From: Pseudomonas eutrophicaquae
Lineage (GTDB): Bacteria; Pseudomonadota; Gammaproteobacteria; Pseudomonadales; Pseudomonadaceae
Assembly (NCBI RefSeq): GCF_023544715.1
Contig: NZ_JAMJEZ010000007.1
Coordinates: 62,001 to 126,000, forward strand
Direction: 5' to 3'
Length of the DNA stretch: 64,000 bases
Shown here: piece after piece, positions 15,215 to 24,821 of the stretch
Numbering within the stretch: position 1 is the stretch's first letter
Layout: each line of letters opens with the position of its first letter
Notes under the pieces: model-generated
What the model was told of the DNA's origin: nothing
What the model saw: the letters and a program-made list of their open reading frames with translations, nothing else
Database searches by the model: none
Program-made: the position numbers and the translations under genes

Positions 15215-17614
15215 TCAGCTGTTCAGGCTGCGCTCGTCACACACCCGGTTGCGACCGCTCTGCTTGGCGGCGTACATCGACTGATCGGCGCGCTGCAGCA
15301 GGCTGCCGCTCGTATCTCCGACCCGCGCGGTGCTCACCCCCAGGCTGATGGTGATGGTGCCCACCTGCTCGAAGGGCGCGCTGGCCACCCGCTCGCGCAG
15401 CTGCTCGGCCAGCTGCACCGCCGCCTCCAGGCCGGTTTCCGGGCAGATGATCACAAACTCCTCGCCCCCGAAGCGGCAGAACACATCGAGCCGGCGCAAG
15501 CGGGTCTTGATGCACTGGCACAGCGCCTGCAGCACCTGATCACCGACATCATGGCCGTAGGTGTCGTTGACGCGCTTGAAGTGATCAATGTCCAGCAGCA
15601 ACAGGCTGAGCTGCTGACCGGTGCGCTTCTGGCGGGCCAGCTCGTGTTCGAGCTGATCGAGGAAGAAGCGCCGGTTGTGAATGCCGGTCAGCGCATCGGT
15701 GATGGTCAGCGTGCGCAGCTCCTCCTCGACCTGCTTGAGGTTGCTGATATCACTGACATAGCCATACCAGATCACCGAGCCATCGATCAGCCGCTCAGGC
15801 ACGGCATCTGCATGCAGCCAGCGCTGACCACGCCGCGGCAAGAGCACCCGAAAATCGCTCTGCCAGCGGCTGGGTGCATGCGCCGCATCGGCAATCGAAT
15901 CCTCGATGCGGGCGCGATCCTCGGGGTGAATGCGCTCAAACGTCACTTGGGCATCCTGCAGCACCTGCTCCGGCAGCACCTCGAACAGCTCCTGCAAGCC
16001 GGTACTGGCGTAGGGCATCGAGGTGTGACCATCAGGGTGCAGCTGGAACTGATAGATGCAGCCCGGCACCTGCGCCCCCAGCCGGGCCAGCAACGCACTG
16101 CGCTCCTCCAGCGCGGCGAGGATGCGCTGGCGCTCGCTGGTGTCGATGGCGATCAGCAGATAGCCATCCCACCCGCCGTTGCCATCGCTGATGGTGGAAC
16201 ACATCAGCGTCACCGGCAGCCAGGCGCCGTCATGGCGGCGCAGCAGGGTATCCAGCGAGGCCTGATAGTGGTGGGCCAGCAGCGCCTCCAGCACGGCGGT
16301 CGGGTGATCGTTGAGGATGTCGAGACCGGCCGAGAGGGCCAGTTGGCGATTATCCAGCACCGCCTCGATCGATGACTGCTCCAGCATCTGCCGGGGCAAG
16401 CCCAGCAAGCGCTCGGCCCCGCTGTTGGCGCTACGGATCTGCCCGTTACTGTCCATGCTGATGATCAGCACTTCACTGGCCGCCTCCAGCAGGTTGTTGA
16501 GCCGGGCGTTGATGTGCTGCAGGTGTTCACGGCTGCCCTGCAGCTCGGCGGTGCGCTCCGCGACCAGACGCAGTGCACGCTGGCGCTGGCCCAGCATGGT
16601 CATCAGCAATACGCCGAGCAACAGGCTGAGGCTGATGCCCGACAACAGCACCGGCACCCCCATCGGCTGCGCCGCGCGGCGGTAGAACTCGCTCGTCGGA
16701 CGCAGGTACATCTGATACGGCCAGAGCGGGTTGTCGATTTCATCGACCAGCAGCAAGGTGCGCTCCTCGGCCGCCTGGCCATAGGCATACACCAGCGAGT
16801 TCGGCCCGAGCTCCGGGTCATGTACCTCAACCGCCAGCGCCTCCAGAAAACCCGGCGAAACATTCTCCTCCAGCAGCTGGCGGACCCCCAGACCGCTGAA
16901 CAGCATCCCCCGCAGGCTGGCCAGCTCCGGCACGGCGCCCACGCTATAAATCGGTATGAACAACAGGATCGACAGGCGATCCCGCTCCTCACCCATGGTG
17001 CGGCGCAGCACTTTGGTGGCGCTGATCTGCCCACGGCGGATGGCCAGCTCCAGCCCTTCACGCCGCGGGCCGGGCGAGGCCATGTCTAGCCCCAGCGGCA
17101 GACCAACATTTTCGCGGGCGGCGCCATAGAGCATCGGGAAATAACTGGACCGCTCGCCCAGCGGCAGCAAGCCGCCCTGCAAGCCCGCCTCGCGCAGCAC
17201 GAAGTCACTCCCCACCCTCGCCCGCGCCTGCGCCGTGAACGCCGCCAGTTGCGCTGCGTGCGGCACGTCACCTGCGCTGATCGTCAGCCGTGGCGCCCAG
17301 GCAAAGACCAGATTCTCATCGAGCATCGGGCTGGCAAACCGCTCGAAGGTTTGCGGATCATCGCCCTGCATCTGGAAGAAGCGCCGCAGGGCATGCAGAT
17401 CACGCTCACGCTCCTGCAGTCGCTCGCTGAAGCGGCTCAGGTGCTCGTTGGCAAGGCTCTCGAATTGCTGACGCAGTTGCTGCCGATGAAAGGCCTGCAC
17501 CTGCAGGTAGGCCCACATGCTCAGCAACAGCCCGCACACGGTCGGCAACAGCGCAAGCAACCACACAGGCCGCAACCCTGCAGCCTCGCGGCGGGACAGT
17601 ATTGATGAGCGCAT
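15215..17614 (-). CDS. Membrane diguanylate cyclase, CHASE-PAS-PAS-GGDEF
   Basis: Predicted c-di-GMP synthase with a periplasmic sensor. Order: TM helix (~residues 15-38), CHASE-type periplasmic domain (~45-290, containing FVFAWAPRLT-like and FFPMLYGAARENVG-like segments), second TM (~310-340), two PAS domains (~365-480 and ~500-615), and GGDEF (~625-790). The active site is GGEEF, preceded five residues upstream by RRLD, an intact RxxD product-inhibition site. No EAL domain. ATG 17614 is chosen because GGGGA lies 6 nt upstream; ATGs at 17620 and 17632 are alternatives. It is divergent from the rpoS-like gene. Confidence 0.9.
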   Translation of the reverse strand: MRSSILSRREAAGLRPVWLLALLPTVCGLLLSMWAYLQVQAFHRQQLRQQFESLANEHLSRFSERLQERERDLHALRRFFQMQGDDPQTFERFASPMLDENLVFAWAPRLTISAGDVPHAAQLAAFTAQARARVGSDFVLREAGLQGGLLPLGERSSYFPMLYGAARENVGLPLGLDMASPGPRREGLELAIRRGQISATKVLRRTMGEERDRLSILLFIPIYSVGAVPELASLRGMLFSGLGVRQLLEENVSPGFLEALAVEVHDPELGPNSLVYAYGQAAEERTLLLVDEIDNPLWPYQMYLRPTSEFYRRAAQPMGVPVLLSGISLSLLLGVLLMTMLGQRQRALRLVAERTAELQGSREHLQHINARLNNLLEAASEVLIISMDSNGQIRSANSGAERLLGLPRQMLEQSSIEAVLDNRQLALSAGLDILNDHPTAVLEALLAHHYQASLDTLLRRHDGAWLPVTLMCSTISDGNGGWDGYLLIAIDTSERQRILAALEERSALLARLGAQVPGCIYQFQLHPDGHTSMPYASTGLQELFEVLPEQVLQDAQVTFERIHPEDRARIEDSIADAAHAPSRWQSDFRVLLPRRGQRWLHADAVPERLIDGSVIWYGYVSDISNLKQVEEELRTLTITDALTGIHNRRFFLDQLEHELARQKRTGQQLSLLLLDIDHFKRVNDTYGHDVGDQVLQALCQCIKTRLRRLDVFCRFGGEEFVIICPETGLEAAVQLAEQLRERVASAPFEQVGTITISLGVSTARVGDTSGSLLQRADQSMYAAKQSGRNRVCDERSLNS

Positions 17615-17856
17615 GCGCATTCCCCGCAACATACCAAGTGAATACTCGCAGCATAGCCGCCCTCTAACGAAGTTGCCGGGCAGTGCATGACGCGGCTGAA
17701 CGGTCGGCTAATTCGCTATGCGTCATATATCCGTCACAAAAAATCGCCAATCTGCCGCCGAATCGTTGACCTACAGCATACGAACGTCGGAAAAATCCAG
17801 TAAGCGCTGTTTTTTTGACTCAAATAAGGTATTCATGTGTGACAGGGGATCGTTGA

Positions 17857-17868
17857 TGTGTGCACACA
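17857..17868. promoter_or_regulatory. 12-bp palindrome upstream of the rpoS-like gene
   Basis: TGTGTGCACACA is perfectly self-complementary and lies 35 bp before the sigma factor ATG, in the relatively AT-rich 17633-17903 region. It could be an operator or a leader hairpin; the protein is not identified. Confidence 0.35.
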
Positions 17869-17903
17869 CGCCCCGCCGATCATCAAGCAGAGGAAGCCAT
17901 AAG

Positions 17904-18869
17904 ATGGGTATCACCAACAGACAGTACGCCCCCCTCGCCACGGAGGCACTGACGCTGGGGGAACATGCCAGGCTCGATGAGACCGCTGTTGCATCGCCAG
18001 CGACCAGTGCCCGGCGCAGCAGCGAGGAGGATGGCTTTGCCCTCGACCCCACCCAGCTCTACCTCAACGAGATCGGCTTTTCGCCGCTGCTAAGCGCCGA
18101 GGAAGAAGTGCACTTTGCTCGCCTGGCCCGCAAGGGGGATGCGGCGGGCCGGCGGCGCATGATCGAAAGCAATCTGCGCTTGGTGGTACGCATCGCCCGC
18201 CGCTATCACAACCGTGGCCTGTCGCTGCTGGACCTGATCGAGGAAGGCAACCTCGGCCTGATCCGCGCGGTGGAAAAGTTCGACCCCGAGCGCGGCTTTC
18301 GTTTTTCCACCTACGCCACCTGGTGGATCCGCCAGACCATCGAGCGGGCCTTGATGAGCCAGACCCGCACCATCCGTCTGCCGATTCATGTGGTCAAGGA
18401 AGTCAACGTCTGCCTGCGCGCCGGCCGTGAGCTGTCCCAGAAGCTCAGCCATGAGCCGAGCATCGAGGAAGTCGCCCGCCTGCTGGAAAAGCCGGTCGCC
18501 GAGGTCAGCCGCACCCTGCGCCTCAACGAGCGCATCATCTCCACCGATGCGCACATCGGCCAGGATTCCGAGCACACCCTGCTGGATATCGTCGCCGATG
18601 AGCAGCCGAACGATCCCTGCGACCTGCTGCAGGATGCTGACCTTCAGGAGAGCATCGATCAATGGCTGTCGCAGCTCTCCGAACGGCAGTGCGCCGTGGT
18701 GATCCGCCGTTTTGGCCTGCGCGGCCATGAATGCGGCACTCTGGAAGAGGTCGGCCGCGATATCGGCCTGACCCGTGAGCGGGTCCGGCAGATCCAGGTC
18801 GAGGCGCTGCGCCGGCTGCGGGAAATCATCGAGGAAAACGGCCTGAATGGCGAAAGCGTCTTCAGCTGA
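17904..18869 (+). CDS. rpoS: RpoS-type stationary-phase sigma factor
   Basis: General stress sigma factor that redirects RNA polymerase. Region 1.2 ([17 protein letters not shown]), region 2 ([16 protein letters not shown] to [16 protein letters not shown]), region 3 and region 4 ([27 protein letters not shown]) are all intact. Length 321 aa against ~334 for P. aeruginosa RpoS. ATG 17904 has AGAGGA 8 nt upstream; the frame continues upstream without support. RpoS normally lies behind nlpD, but here the neighbours are a divergent GGDEF gene and convergent dinG. Either the locus has moved or this is a second RpoS-like sigma factor. Confidence 0.9.
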   Translation: MGITNRQYAPLATEALTLGEHARLDETAVASPATSARRSSEEDGFALDPTQLYLNEIGFSPLLSAEEEVHFARLARKGDAAGRRRMIESNLRLVVRIARRYHNRGLSLLDLIEEGNLGLIRAVEKFDPERGFRFSTYATWWIRQTIERALMSQTRTIRLPIHVVKEVNVCLRAGRELSQKLSHEPSIEEVARLLEKPVAEVSRTLRLNERIISTDAHIGQDSEHTLLDIVADEQPNDPCDLLQDADLQESIDQWLSQLSERQCAVVIRRFGLRGHECGTLEEVGRDIGLTRERVRQIQVEALRRLREIIEENGLNGESVFS

Positions 18870-18884
18870 TATCCACTGAACCGG

Positions 18885-18909
18885 CTGCCAGCCTGCAATG
18901 GGCTGGCAG
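18885..18909. terminator. Hairpin between convergent rpoS and dinG
   Basis: CTGCCAGCC (18885-18893) and GGCTGGCAG (18901-18909) form a 9-bp stem with a 7-nt loop. It lacks a T-run on either strand but lies in the short convergent gap, so it may end both transcripts. Confidence 0.5.
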
Positions 18910-18936
18910 TCTGATCGTCCGCGGGTACCCCTGTAT

Positions 18937-21081
18937 TCAATCGATCTGCCGGCGGAACGGTGGCAGGGTGTCCAGCAGGGTGCGTCCATAACGCTGAGTG
19001 ACCAGCCGACGGTCGAGCAGGGTCACCACGCCGCAATCCTCTTCGGTACGCAGCAGGCGCCCGCAAGCCTGGATCAGCTTCAGCGAGGCGTCAGGCACGG
19101 CGATCTCCATGAACGGATTGCCACCACGCGCCTCGATCCACTCCGAGAGCGCCGCCTCGACCGGATCGTCCGGTACGGCAAAGGGAATCTTGGCGATCAC
19201 CACATGCTCGCACCAGGCGCCGGGCAGATCGACGCCCTCGGCAAAGCTGGCCAGACCGAACAGCACGCTGGGTTCACCGTCATCAACCCGCGCCTTGTGC
19301 TTGTTCAGCGTCTCCTGCTTGGACAGGTTGCCCTGAATCAGCACGCGCTTGCGCCAGTCACGCTCAAGGCCATCGAACACCTCCTGCATCTGCTTGCGCG
19401 AGGAGAACAGCACCAGACTGCCGCGGGTGCCCTCCAGCAGCGCCGGCAGCTCGCGGATGATCGCCGCGGTGTGCTCGTCGGCCTTGCGCGGGTCTGCGCC
19501 CAGATCCGGCACATGCAGCACCCCGGCCTCGGCGTAGCGGAATGGGCTGGGCACCACCGCGGTGGCCGCCTGCTTCGGCAGCCCGGAGCGCATCCGGTAA
19601 CGGTCGAAGCGGCCCAGCGCGGTGAGGGTGGCCGAGGTGACCAGCGCCCCGAACGCCGCATTCCACAAATGCCGGCGCAGGGTTTCGGCGGCGAGGATCG
19701 GGCTGGCATTGACCTCGATGTCGTGATAACTGCCGCTTTCCACCAGGGTCAGCCAGCGGGCCGTGGGCGGGCTGTCTTCAGGGTCCTCGCCGGTGAAGGC
19801 GCTCCACAGCTCCCAGTTGCCCTGCGCGCGGGCCTGCAGGCTGCCGAACAGCGGATACCACTCCTCGGCCTGATGACTGGCCAGCCCAGTACTGCCCTCG
19901 CCGTCCATCGCCTCCTTGAGCCGCTCGGTCAGGCGGGTCAGTTGCTCGGCCAGGCGGCTGAAGCCCTTTTTCAGCTCCGCGCCCATCTCGCGCAGATGCT
20001 CGGGCACTACGCCACCGGGGAAGCGGTGCCGGGGACGCTCGCGGCCCTCCGTATCCTCACCGGGGCGAAAATCGCCGATTTCCTCGCACGCCGCCTGCAT
20101 GAACTGCTGCTGGGTGCGGATCTCGCGGGCCAGCTCGGGAATCCCCTCCAGCAGCCGGCCGAACTCGCCGGGCAGCGGGTGCTGGGCCAGCAGGCGGGTG
20201 AGGTTCTTGGCGGTCTGCTCCAGCCAGTCGGCGGTGGAGCGCAGGCGCGTGGCGTGGGCGAAGTGGCCGATGGCCTTGTCCGGCAGGTGGTGACCTTCGT
20301 CGAACACATACAGGGTATCGGCCGGCGCCGGCAGGATCGCCCCGCCGCCCAGCGCCAGATCAGCGAGCACCATGTCATGGTTGGTGACGATCACATCGAC
20401 CTTGGTCATGCCCTCGCGGGCTTTGTAGAAGGCGCATTGCTGGAAGTTCGGGCAATGCCGGCCGGTGCACTGGGTGTGATCGGTGGTCAGGCGCGCCCAC
20501 TGCTCATCCTCGATGGCCTCAGGCCAGGCGTCGCGGTCGCCATCCCAGCGGTTGCCGGCCAGCTTCTCGATCATCCGGTTGAACAGCTTCTGGCTGGCTT
20601 CGTCGATATCGATGCGAAAGCCCTCCTCCTCGAACAGCTGGGCGGTGGCGCCCTGCGCGGCGCCTTCTTGCAGCAGCAGATCGAGCTTGGACAGGCACAG
20701 ATAACGCCCGCGGCCCTTGGCTAGGGCAAAGCTGAAATTCAGACCACTGTTGCGGGCCAGATCCGGCAGATCCTTGAATACGATCTGCTCCTGCAGCGCG
20801 ACCGTGGCCGTGGCGATTACCAAGCGCTTGCCGGCCAGCTTGGCCAGCGGAATGGTCGCCAAGCAATAGGCCACTGTCTTGCCGGTACCGGTGCCGGCCT
20901 CGACCGCTACCACCGCCGGCTCGCCGCTGCGCACCCCTTCTTCATCGACCTCGATGGCGCCCAGGGCGCGAGCCACCTCGGCGATCATCAGCCGCTGACC
21001 GTAGCGAGGCTTGAGGGACTTGGCCTCGAGAAAGCGGCTGTAGGCGCCCTGGATCTGGGTCTTGAGTTCGTGACTGAGCAT
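18937..21081 (-). CDS. dinG: ATP-dependent DNA helicase DinG
   Basis: Superfamily 2 XPD-like iron-sulfur helicase, 5'-3', acting on R-loops, D-loops and forks. Walker A is AGTGTGKT (~residue 62-69). The iron-sulfur cysteines are one in GRYLC and three in CTGRHCPNFQQC. The Walker B/DEAH box is FDEGHH. Helicase motif VI is QACGRLLRTEEDCG. 714 aa from ATG 21081, essentially the E. coli DinG length. An upstream TTG at 21108 is in frame but less likely. Convergent with the sigma factor gene, divergent from ychJ. Confidence 0.93.
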   Translation of the reverse strand: MLSHELKTQIQGAYSRFLEAKSLKPRYGQRLMIAEVARALGAIEVDEEGVRSGEPAVVAVEAGTGTGKTVAYCLATIPLAKLAGKRLVIATATVALQEQIVFKDLPDLARNSGLNFSFALAKGRGRYLCLSKLDLLLQEGAAQGATAQLFEEEGFRIDIDEASQKLFNRMIEKLAGNRWDGDRDAWPEAIEDEQWARLTTDHTQCTGRHCPNFQQCAFYKAREGMTKVDVIVTNHDMVLADLALGGGAILPAPADTLYVFDEGHHLPDKAIGHFAHATRLRSTADWLEQTAKNLTRLLAQHPLPGEFGRLLEGIPELAREIRTQQQFMQAACEEIGDFRPGEDTEGRERPRHRFPGGVVPEHLREMGAELKKGFSRLAEQLTRLTERLKEAMDGEGSTGLASHQAEEWYPLFGSLQARAQGNWELWSAFTGEDPEDSPPTARWLTLVESGSYHDIEVNASPILAAETLRRHLWNAAFGALVTSATLTALGRFDRYRMRSGLPKQAATAVVPSPFRYAEAGVLHVPDLGADPRKADEHTAAIIRELPALLEGTRGSLVLFSSRKQMQEVFDGLERDWRKRVLIQGNLSKQETLNKHKARVDDGEPSVLFGLASFAEGVDLPGAWCEHVVIAKIPFAVPDDPVEAALSEWIEARGGNPFMEIAVPDASLKLIQACGRLLRTEEDCGVVTLLDRRLVTQRYGRTLLDTLPPFRRQID

Positions 21082-21226
21082 GGCGAGGCTGTATGGATAT
21101 TCAGGCAAGTGACGGCGGCTATGATAGCCTGCCGCACGCCGGGCTGTCGCAGCGGGCTGCAGCGCTGGTCGCTGCGCTCACCAGTCGTTAGGCTGACCGG
21201 CCTTGTCCTGCCCTGGAGTCCGCGCC

Positions 21227-21724
21227 ATGTCTACCCCCTGTCCCTGCGGCAGCCAGCAGCCGCTGAGCACCTGCTGCGCTCGCCTGCATGCCGGTGAACC
21301 GCCGACCAGCGCCGAGCAGCTGATGCGCTCGCGCTACAGTGCCTATGTGCTGGGACTGATCGACTACCTGATCGCCACCACCCTGCCCGCCCAGCAAGCG
21401 GCGCTGGACCGTGATGCCATGACCCAGTGGAGCCACCGCAGCCAGTGGCTGGGGCTGGAGGTCGAGCAGCATCGCCCGCAGCCCGGAACGCCCGAGCGCG
21501 CTCAGGTGGTCTTCACCGCACACTGGGCGGATGAACAGGGCACCCACAGCCACCGCGAGTGCTCGGATTTCGTGCACAGTGCCGGGCGCTGGTTCTTCAT
21601 CGATCCGAGCGTGGCGCTGGCAGCTGGGCGTAATGATCCGTGCCCCTGCGGCAGTGGTCTTAAGTTCAAGAAGTGTTGCCAGACTGTTCGGCACACCCAT
21701 TGCACAGCGTCTGACAGTTGTTAA
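21227..21724 (+). CDS. ychJ: YchJ-family SEC-C metal-binding protein
   Basis: 165-aa protein with a SEC-C-like cysteine motif at each end: [13 protein letters not shown] at residues ~4-16 and [16 protein letters not shown] near the C-terminus. Such motifs bind zinc, as in the tail of SecA. The middle is the YchJ core ([19 protein letters not shown] and [14 protein letters not shown]). The cellular role of YchJ is unsettled. ATG 21227 is chosen over 21203 because the metal motif begins directly after it. The lipoprotein gene follows after 25 bp. Confidence 0.9.
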   Translation: MSTPCPCGSQQPLSTCCARLHAGEPPTSAEQLMRSRYSAYVLGLIDYLIATTLPAQQAALDRDAMTQWSHRSQWLGLEVEQHRPQPGTPERAQVVFTAHWADEQGTHSHRECSDFVHSAGRWFFIDPSVALAAGRNDPCPCGSGLKFKKCCQTVRHTHCTASDSC

Positions 21725-21749
21725 ACTCCAGACCAAAACGGAGCCCTGC

Positions 21750-22244
21750 ATGCCCGCCTTGGCCACCTTCCGCCCCCTTCTGCTGCCGGTCCTGCTGCTG
21801 GCCATCGGCCTGTTACCGGGCTGCAGCCTGCTGCGCCATACCCTGGAAGCGCCGGAGGTGCGTCTGGTCGATATCGAGCTGGTGCGCGCCCGGCTGCTCG
21901 AGCAGCAGTTCCTCCTGCACTTTCGCGCCGACAACCCCAACAACGTGCGTCTGCCGATTCGCGGCCTGAGCTACACCGTCTACCTCGAGGACAAAAAGCT
22001 CGCCCACGGCGATGCCAGCCAGCATTTCAGCATCCCGGCACACGGCAGCAGCGAGTTCACCGTTCCGGTGCACAGCAACCTGTGGCGCCACCTGCGCACC
22101 CTGATGCGCCGGCTGGAAGACCCCGAGCAGCCCCTTCGCTATCGCCTGGAGGGTGAGGTGCGCACCGGCCTGTTCGGTAGCCGCTTCAGCCTGCAGCGCA
22201 GTGGCGAGGTAACCCCTGGTGACTATCTGCGGAGTAAGCCATGA
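21750..22244 (+). CDS. LEA14-like (WHy domain) lipoprotein
   Basis: 164-aa protein with a hydrophobic leader and lipobox LLPGC (Cys ~27), so it is lipidated and envelope-anchored. Residues ~35-150 match the LEA type 2/WHy fold (RLVDIELVRARLLEQQF, FRADNPNNVRLPIRGLSY, FTVPVHSNL). These beta-sandwich proteins are linked to desiccation or stress tolerance in other organisms; the role in pseudomonads is not established. GGAG lies 6 nt before ATG 21750. The last codon overlaps the next gene (ATGA). Confidence 0.85.
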   Translation: MPALATFRPLLLPVLLLAIGLLPGCSLLRHTLEAPEVRLVDIELVRARLLEQQFLLHFRADNPNNVRLPIRGLSYTVYLEDKKLAHGDASQHFSIPAHGSSEFTVPVHSNLWRHLRTLMRRLEDPEQPLRYRLEGEVRTGLFGSRFSLQRSGEVTPGDYLRSKP

Positions 22245-22711
22245 GCACGACCCTGATCATCCTTGCCGCCCTGATCATTGCGGCCCTGGGCCTGTATGCC
22301 CTGTACCTGTGGCGACAGGTCTGGCAGCGCCAGCGCGTGCGCCAGGCGGCTGAACAGGCCCGGCGCCAGCGCCTGGGTGATGACCTGAAGATCCTCGCCG
22401 GCAGCCTGCTCGATGAGCAGATGCCACTGATCGAGGGGGCGATCCGCATCAAGGTCCTGCTGGACAACTACGATCACGTGCTGAGCAATCATGCGCGCTG
22501 TGCGGTGTTCCACCAGCTGCATGCAGCCACCGCCGACATCCCCACCCACGCGGCCTGGCAGGCACTGCCGCTGGCCACCCGGCGTGAGCACGAGCGGCAC
22601 TTCAGCGAGCTGGAACTGCTGCACAAGGCGGCTGCACGCGATGCCGCCCGCTGGCTGCGGGATGAAGCCCTGCCCGGGCAGCGCAGCGCCCCCGCACCGG
22701 TAGCCGCCTAA
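22241..22711 (+). CDS. DUF2489-family membrane protein
   Basis: 156 aa: one N-terminal transmembrane helix (LIILAALIIAALGLYALYLW), then a basic stretch and a cytoplasmic helical domain (KILAGSLLDEQMPLIEGAIRIKVLLDNY, FHQLHAAT, AWQALP). This pattern matches DUF2489. Function unknown. It starts inside the lipoprotein stop codon, so the two are translationally coupled. Confidence 0.8.
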   Translation: MSTTLIILAALIIAALGLYALYLWRQVWQRQRVRQAAEQARRQRLGDDLKILAGSLLDEQMPLIEGAIRIKVLLDNYDHVLSNHARCAVFHQLHAATADIPTHAAWQALPLATRREHERHFSELELLHKAAARDAARWLRDEALPGQRSAPAPVAA

Positions 22712-22792
22712 GAGCGCCGCGCGGCACAGGCCGCGTGGCTCGCCCGGCGTGAGCGGCGTCTGATTGCCATTGTCCTGTTCAGGAACTGCCCC

Positions 22793-24763
22793 ATGCGCTC
22801 CATGCTGCCGCCGGCCATCCGCCGGCCACGCCCCCACTTGGCCCTGCCCCTTGCGGCCACGCTGCTGCTCAGTGGCTGCCAGCTGATCCAGCCACCGCCC
22901 GCCAGCGCCATTTTGCCCGAGCAGGGCATGCAGACCCTGCGCGGACTGGCACAGCCGGTCACGGTGCATCGCGATCCTCGGGATGTGCCCCTGATCGAGA
23001 GCGCCAGCCTGCACGACGGTCTGTTTACCCTCGGCTATCTGCACGGCCGCGATCGTCTGGCGCAGATGATCCGTCTGCGGCTGCTGGCCGACGGGCGTCT
23101 GGCCGAGCTGGACGGCGCCCCGGCCTTGCCGCTCGATCGCCTGCTGCGCGCCCTGGACCTGCGCCATGGCGCGGCTGAACTCTTGCGCAGCGCCAGTCCG
23201 CAGATGCGCCAGATCCTCGACGTTTATGCCCGCGGAGTGAATGCCGCGCTGTTCGCCCAGCGCCGCGCGCTGCCCGCTGAGCTGGCTGGCCTGCAGCCGG
23301 CTCCCGCTTACTGGCAGGCCGAGGATTCCGCGCTGCTGTTCTACCTGCTGGATCTGGCGCTCTCCGGCAATCTGGAAGATGAGCTGGCGGCCCTGTGGCT
23401 GGCCCCGCGAGTCGATCAGCGCCTGCTGGCCACGCTGCTGGGCGATGGACCGGAGCAGCCGCTGGACACCGAAGAACTCGCCCTGCTGCAAGGCCCGGTA
23501 CAGCCTCCAAGCGCCGCGCTGCTACGCGAGCTGCTCTACACGCTGCGCCGCTTCGACCAGCAGGCGCCCGGGGTACACAGCAGCCTGCAAGTTGCCGTGC
23601 ACGCCTCGCGCAGCCGTGGCGGGCGCAGCCTGCTGGCGATGGACAGCCGGCATAGCAGTACGCAAGCCCCCTGGTATGCCGTTCAGTTCAAGACGCCACG
23701 CTACCAGGTGGCGGGTGCCGGCTTGCCGGGCCTGCCGCTGCTGCTGCAGGGCTTCAACGGCCAGCTGACCTGGAGCCTTGGCAGCATCCGGGCCGACACC
23801 CAGGATCTGGCCATCGAGTCACTGCGCCGCCGCGGCGCCGGGTTCGAGTACCGGCATCAGGATGGTAGCTGGCAAACCCTGCAGGCGCGGCCGGCGACGT
23901 TCTTCATCCGGGGTCAGCGCCCGCAGCGCCATCCGCTGTATGCCTCGGCCAACGGTCCGCTGCTGCATGATCCGCACGGACAGCCCAGCGCACTGGCGCT
24001 GCGGCGGCCGGCGCTCAACGGGGATCGCAGCCTGGATGCACTGTTTGCGCTGTCGCGGGCGCCGTCGCTGGAGCAGGCTCACGATGCCGCCCGCGCAGTG
24101 CGCACCCCCGCCGTCCACCTGCTGTATGCCGATGCCGGCAGCATCGCCTGGCAGGTGGCGGGACGCTATCCAAACCGCCTGAGCGGGCGCGGCCTGCTGC
24201 CGGTGCCCGGCTGGCAGCCGCAGCGAGCCTGGGATGGCTACGCCGACAGTATGCTGCACCCCTATGATCAAGACCCCGCCCGCGGTGCGCTGGTGCTGGC
24301 CGGGCAGCGCAGTGTGGCGCCAGGCTATGGCGTGCAGATGGCCGCCGCCTGGCAAACAGCACAGGTGGCCGAACAACTGGAACAGCGACTGGCCAAGGGC
24401 GCCGTGGAGGCCGGCTCACTGGCACGCTGGCTGGCGCAGCATCCCGCACCGCGCCATACGCTGCTGGAGCGGCTCAGCCAACCACAGTCCCTGCAGCATC
24501 TGCCGGCCGCACAGGCCGAGAGTCTGCGCCAGACCCTCGCGGCGCTGGATCTACCCCCGCGTCCCGAGGCCGCTTCCGGCCTGCGCTGGCGGGTGGATTT
24601 CTCGCAGCAGGAGCCGCTTAAGCTGCGGCTCTGGCCGGCGCAGCGTGAGGCGGATACCCGTCCGCCCCGTACCGCCAGCGCGCCGCTGGCTCCGCTCACA
24701 CGCCGCGCTCAGGAGCCTGCACGCGCCGAGGCGGTGCTGCGCCTGCTGCCCGCCGCCCGCTGA
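22793..24763 (+). CDS. Penicillin-acylase-family lipoprotein with degenerate nucleophile motif
   Basis: 656-aa Ntn-hydrolase-family protein related to penicillin acylases and AHL acylases such as PvdQ. It has a leader and lipobox LLLSGC (Cys ~29). Family segments are recognisable: the alpha chain (VPLIESASLHDGLFTLGYLHGRDRLAQM), the beta-chain region (GGRSLLAMDSRHSST, APWYAVQF) and GFNGQLTWSLGSI. The usual autoprocessing GSN-x-W motif is replaced by VHSSLQVAV near residue 262, so processing or activity may be altered, though a serine remains. It starts 81 bp after the DUF2489 gene and is probably in the same operon. Confidence 0.85.
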   Translation: MRSMLPPAIRRPRPHLALPLAATLLLSGCQLIQPPPASAILPEQGMQTLRGLAQPVTVHRDPRDVPLIESASLHDGLFTLGYLHGRDRLAQMIRLRLLADGRLAELDGAPALPLDRLLRALDLRHGAAELLRSASPQMRQILDVYARGVNAALFAQRRALPAELAGLQPAPAYWQAEDSALLFYLLDLALSGNLEDELAALWLAPRVDQRLLATLLGDGPEQPLDTEELALLQGPVQPPSAALLRELLYTLRRFDQQAPGVHSSLQVAVHASRSRGGRSLLAMDSRHSSTQAPWYAVQFKTPRYQVAGAGLPGLPLLLQGFNGQLTWSLGSIRADTQDLAIESLRRRGAGFEYRHQDGSWQTLQARPATFFIRGQRPQRHPLYASANGPLLHDPHGQPSALALRRPALNGDRSLDALFALSRAPSLEQAHDAARAVRTPAVHLLYADAGSIAWQVAGRYPNRLSGRGLLPVPGWQPQRAWDGYADSMLHPYDQDPARGALVLAGQRSVAPGYGVQMAAAWQTAQVAEQLEQRLAKGAVEAGSLARWLAQHPAPRHTLLERLSQPQSLQHLPAAQAESLRQTLAALDLPPRPEAASGLRWRVDFSQQEPLKLRLWPAQREADTRPPRTASAPLAPLTRRAQEPARAEAVLRLLPAAR

Positions 24764-24771
24764 AAACGACA

Positions 24772-24803
24772 GCGGCCAGCCCCGGTTGCCCGGAGCTGGC
24801 CGC
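24772..24803. terminator. Hairpin between convergent acylase and secF genes
   Basis: GCGGCCAGC (24772-24780) and GCTGGCCGC (24795-24803) form a 9-bp stem with a 14-nt loop in the 58-bp convergent gap. Position suggests a shared terminator; there is no clear T-run. Confidence 0.5.
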
Positions 24804-24821
24804 AGCGTGTTACGCAAGACC

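Noticed and set aside
18898-20724. 608-codon plus-strand frame over dinG
   Set aside because: dinG on the minus strand carries full helicase and Fe-S motifs; the opposing frame is a GC shadow.
15215-24763. A defence island
   Set aside because: DinG is the housekeeping helicase; no restriction, retron, CBASS or other defence nucleases accompany it.
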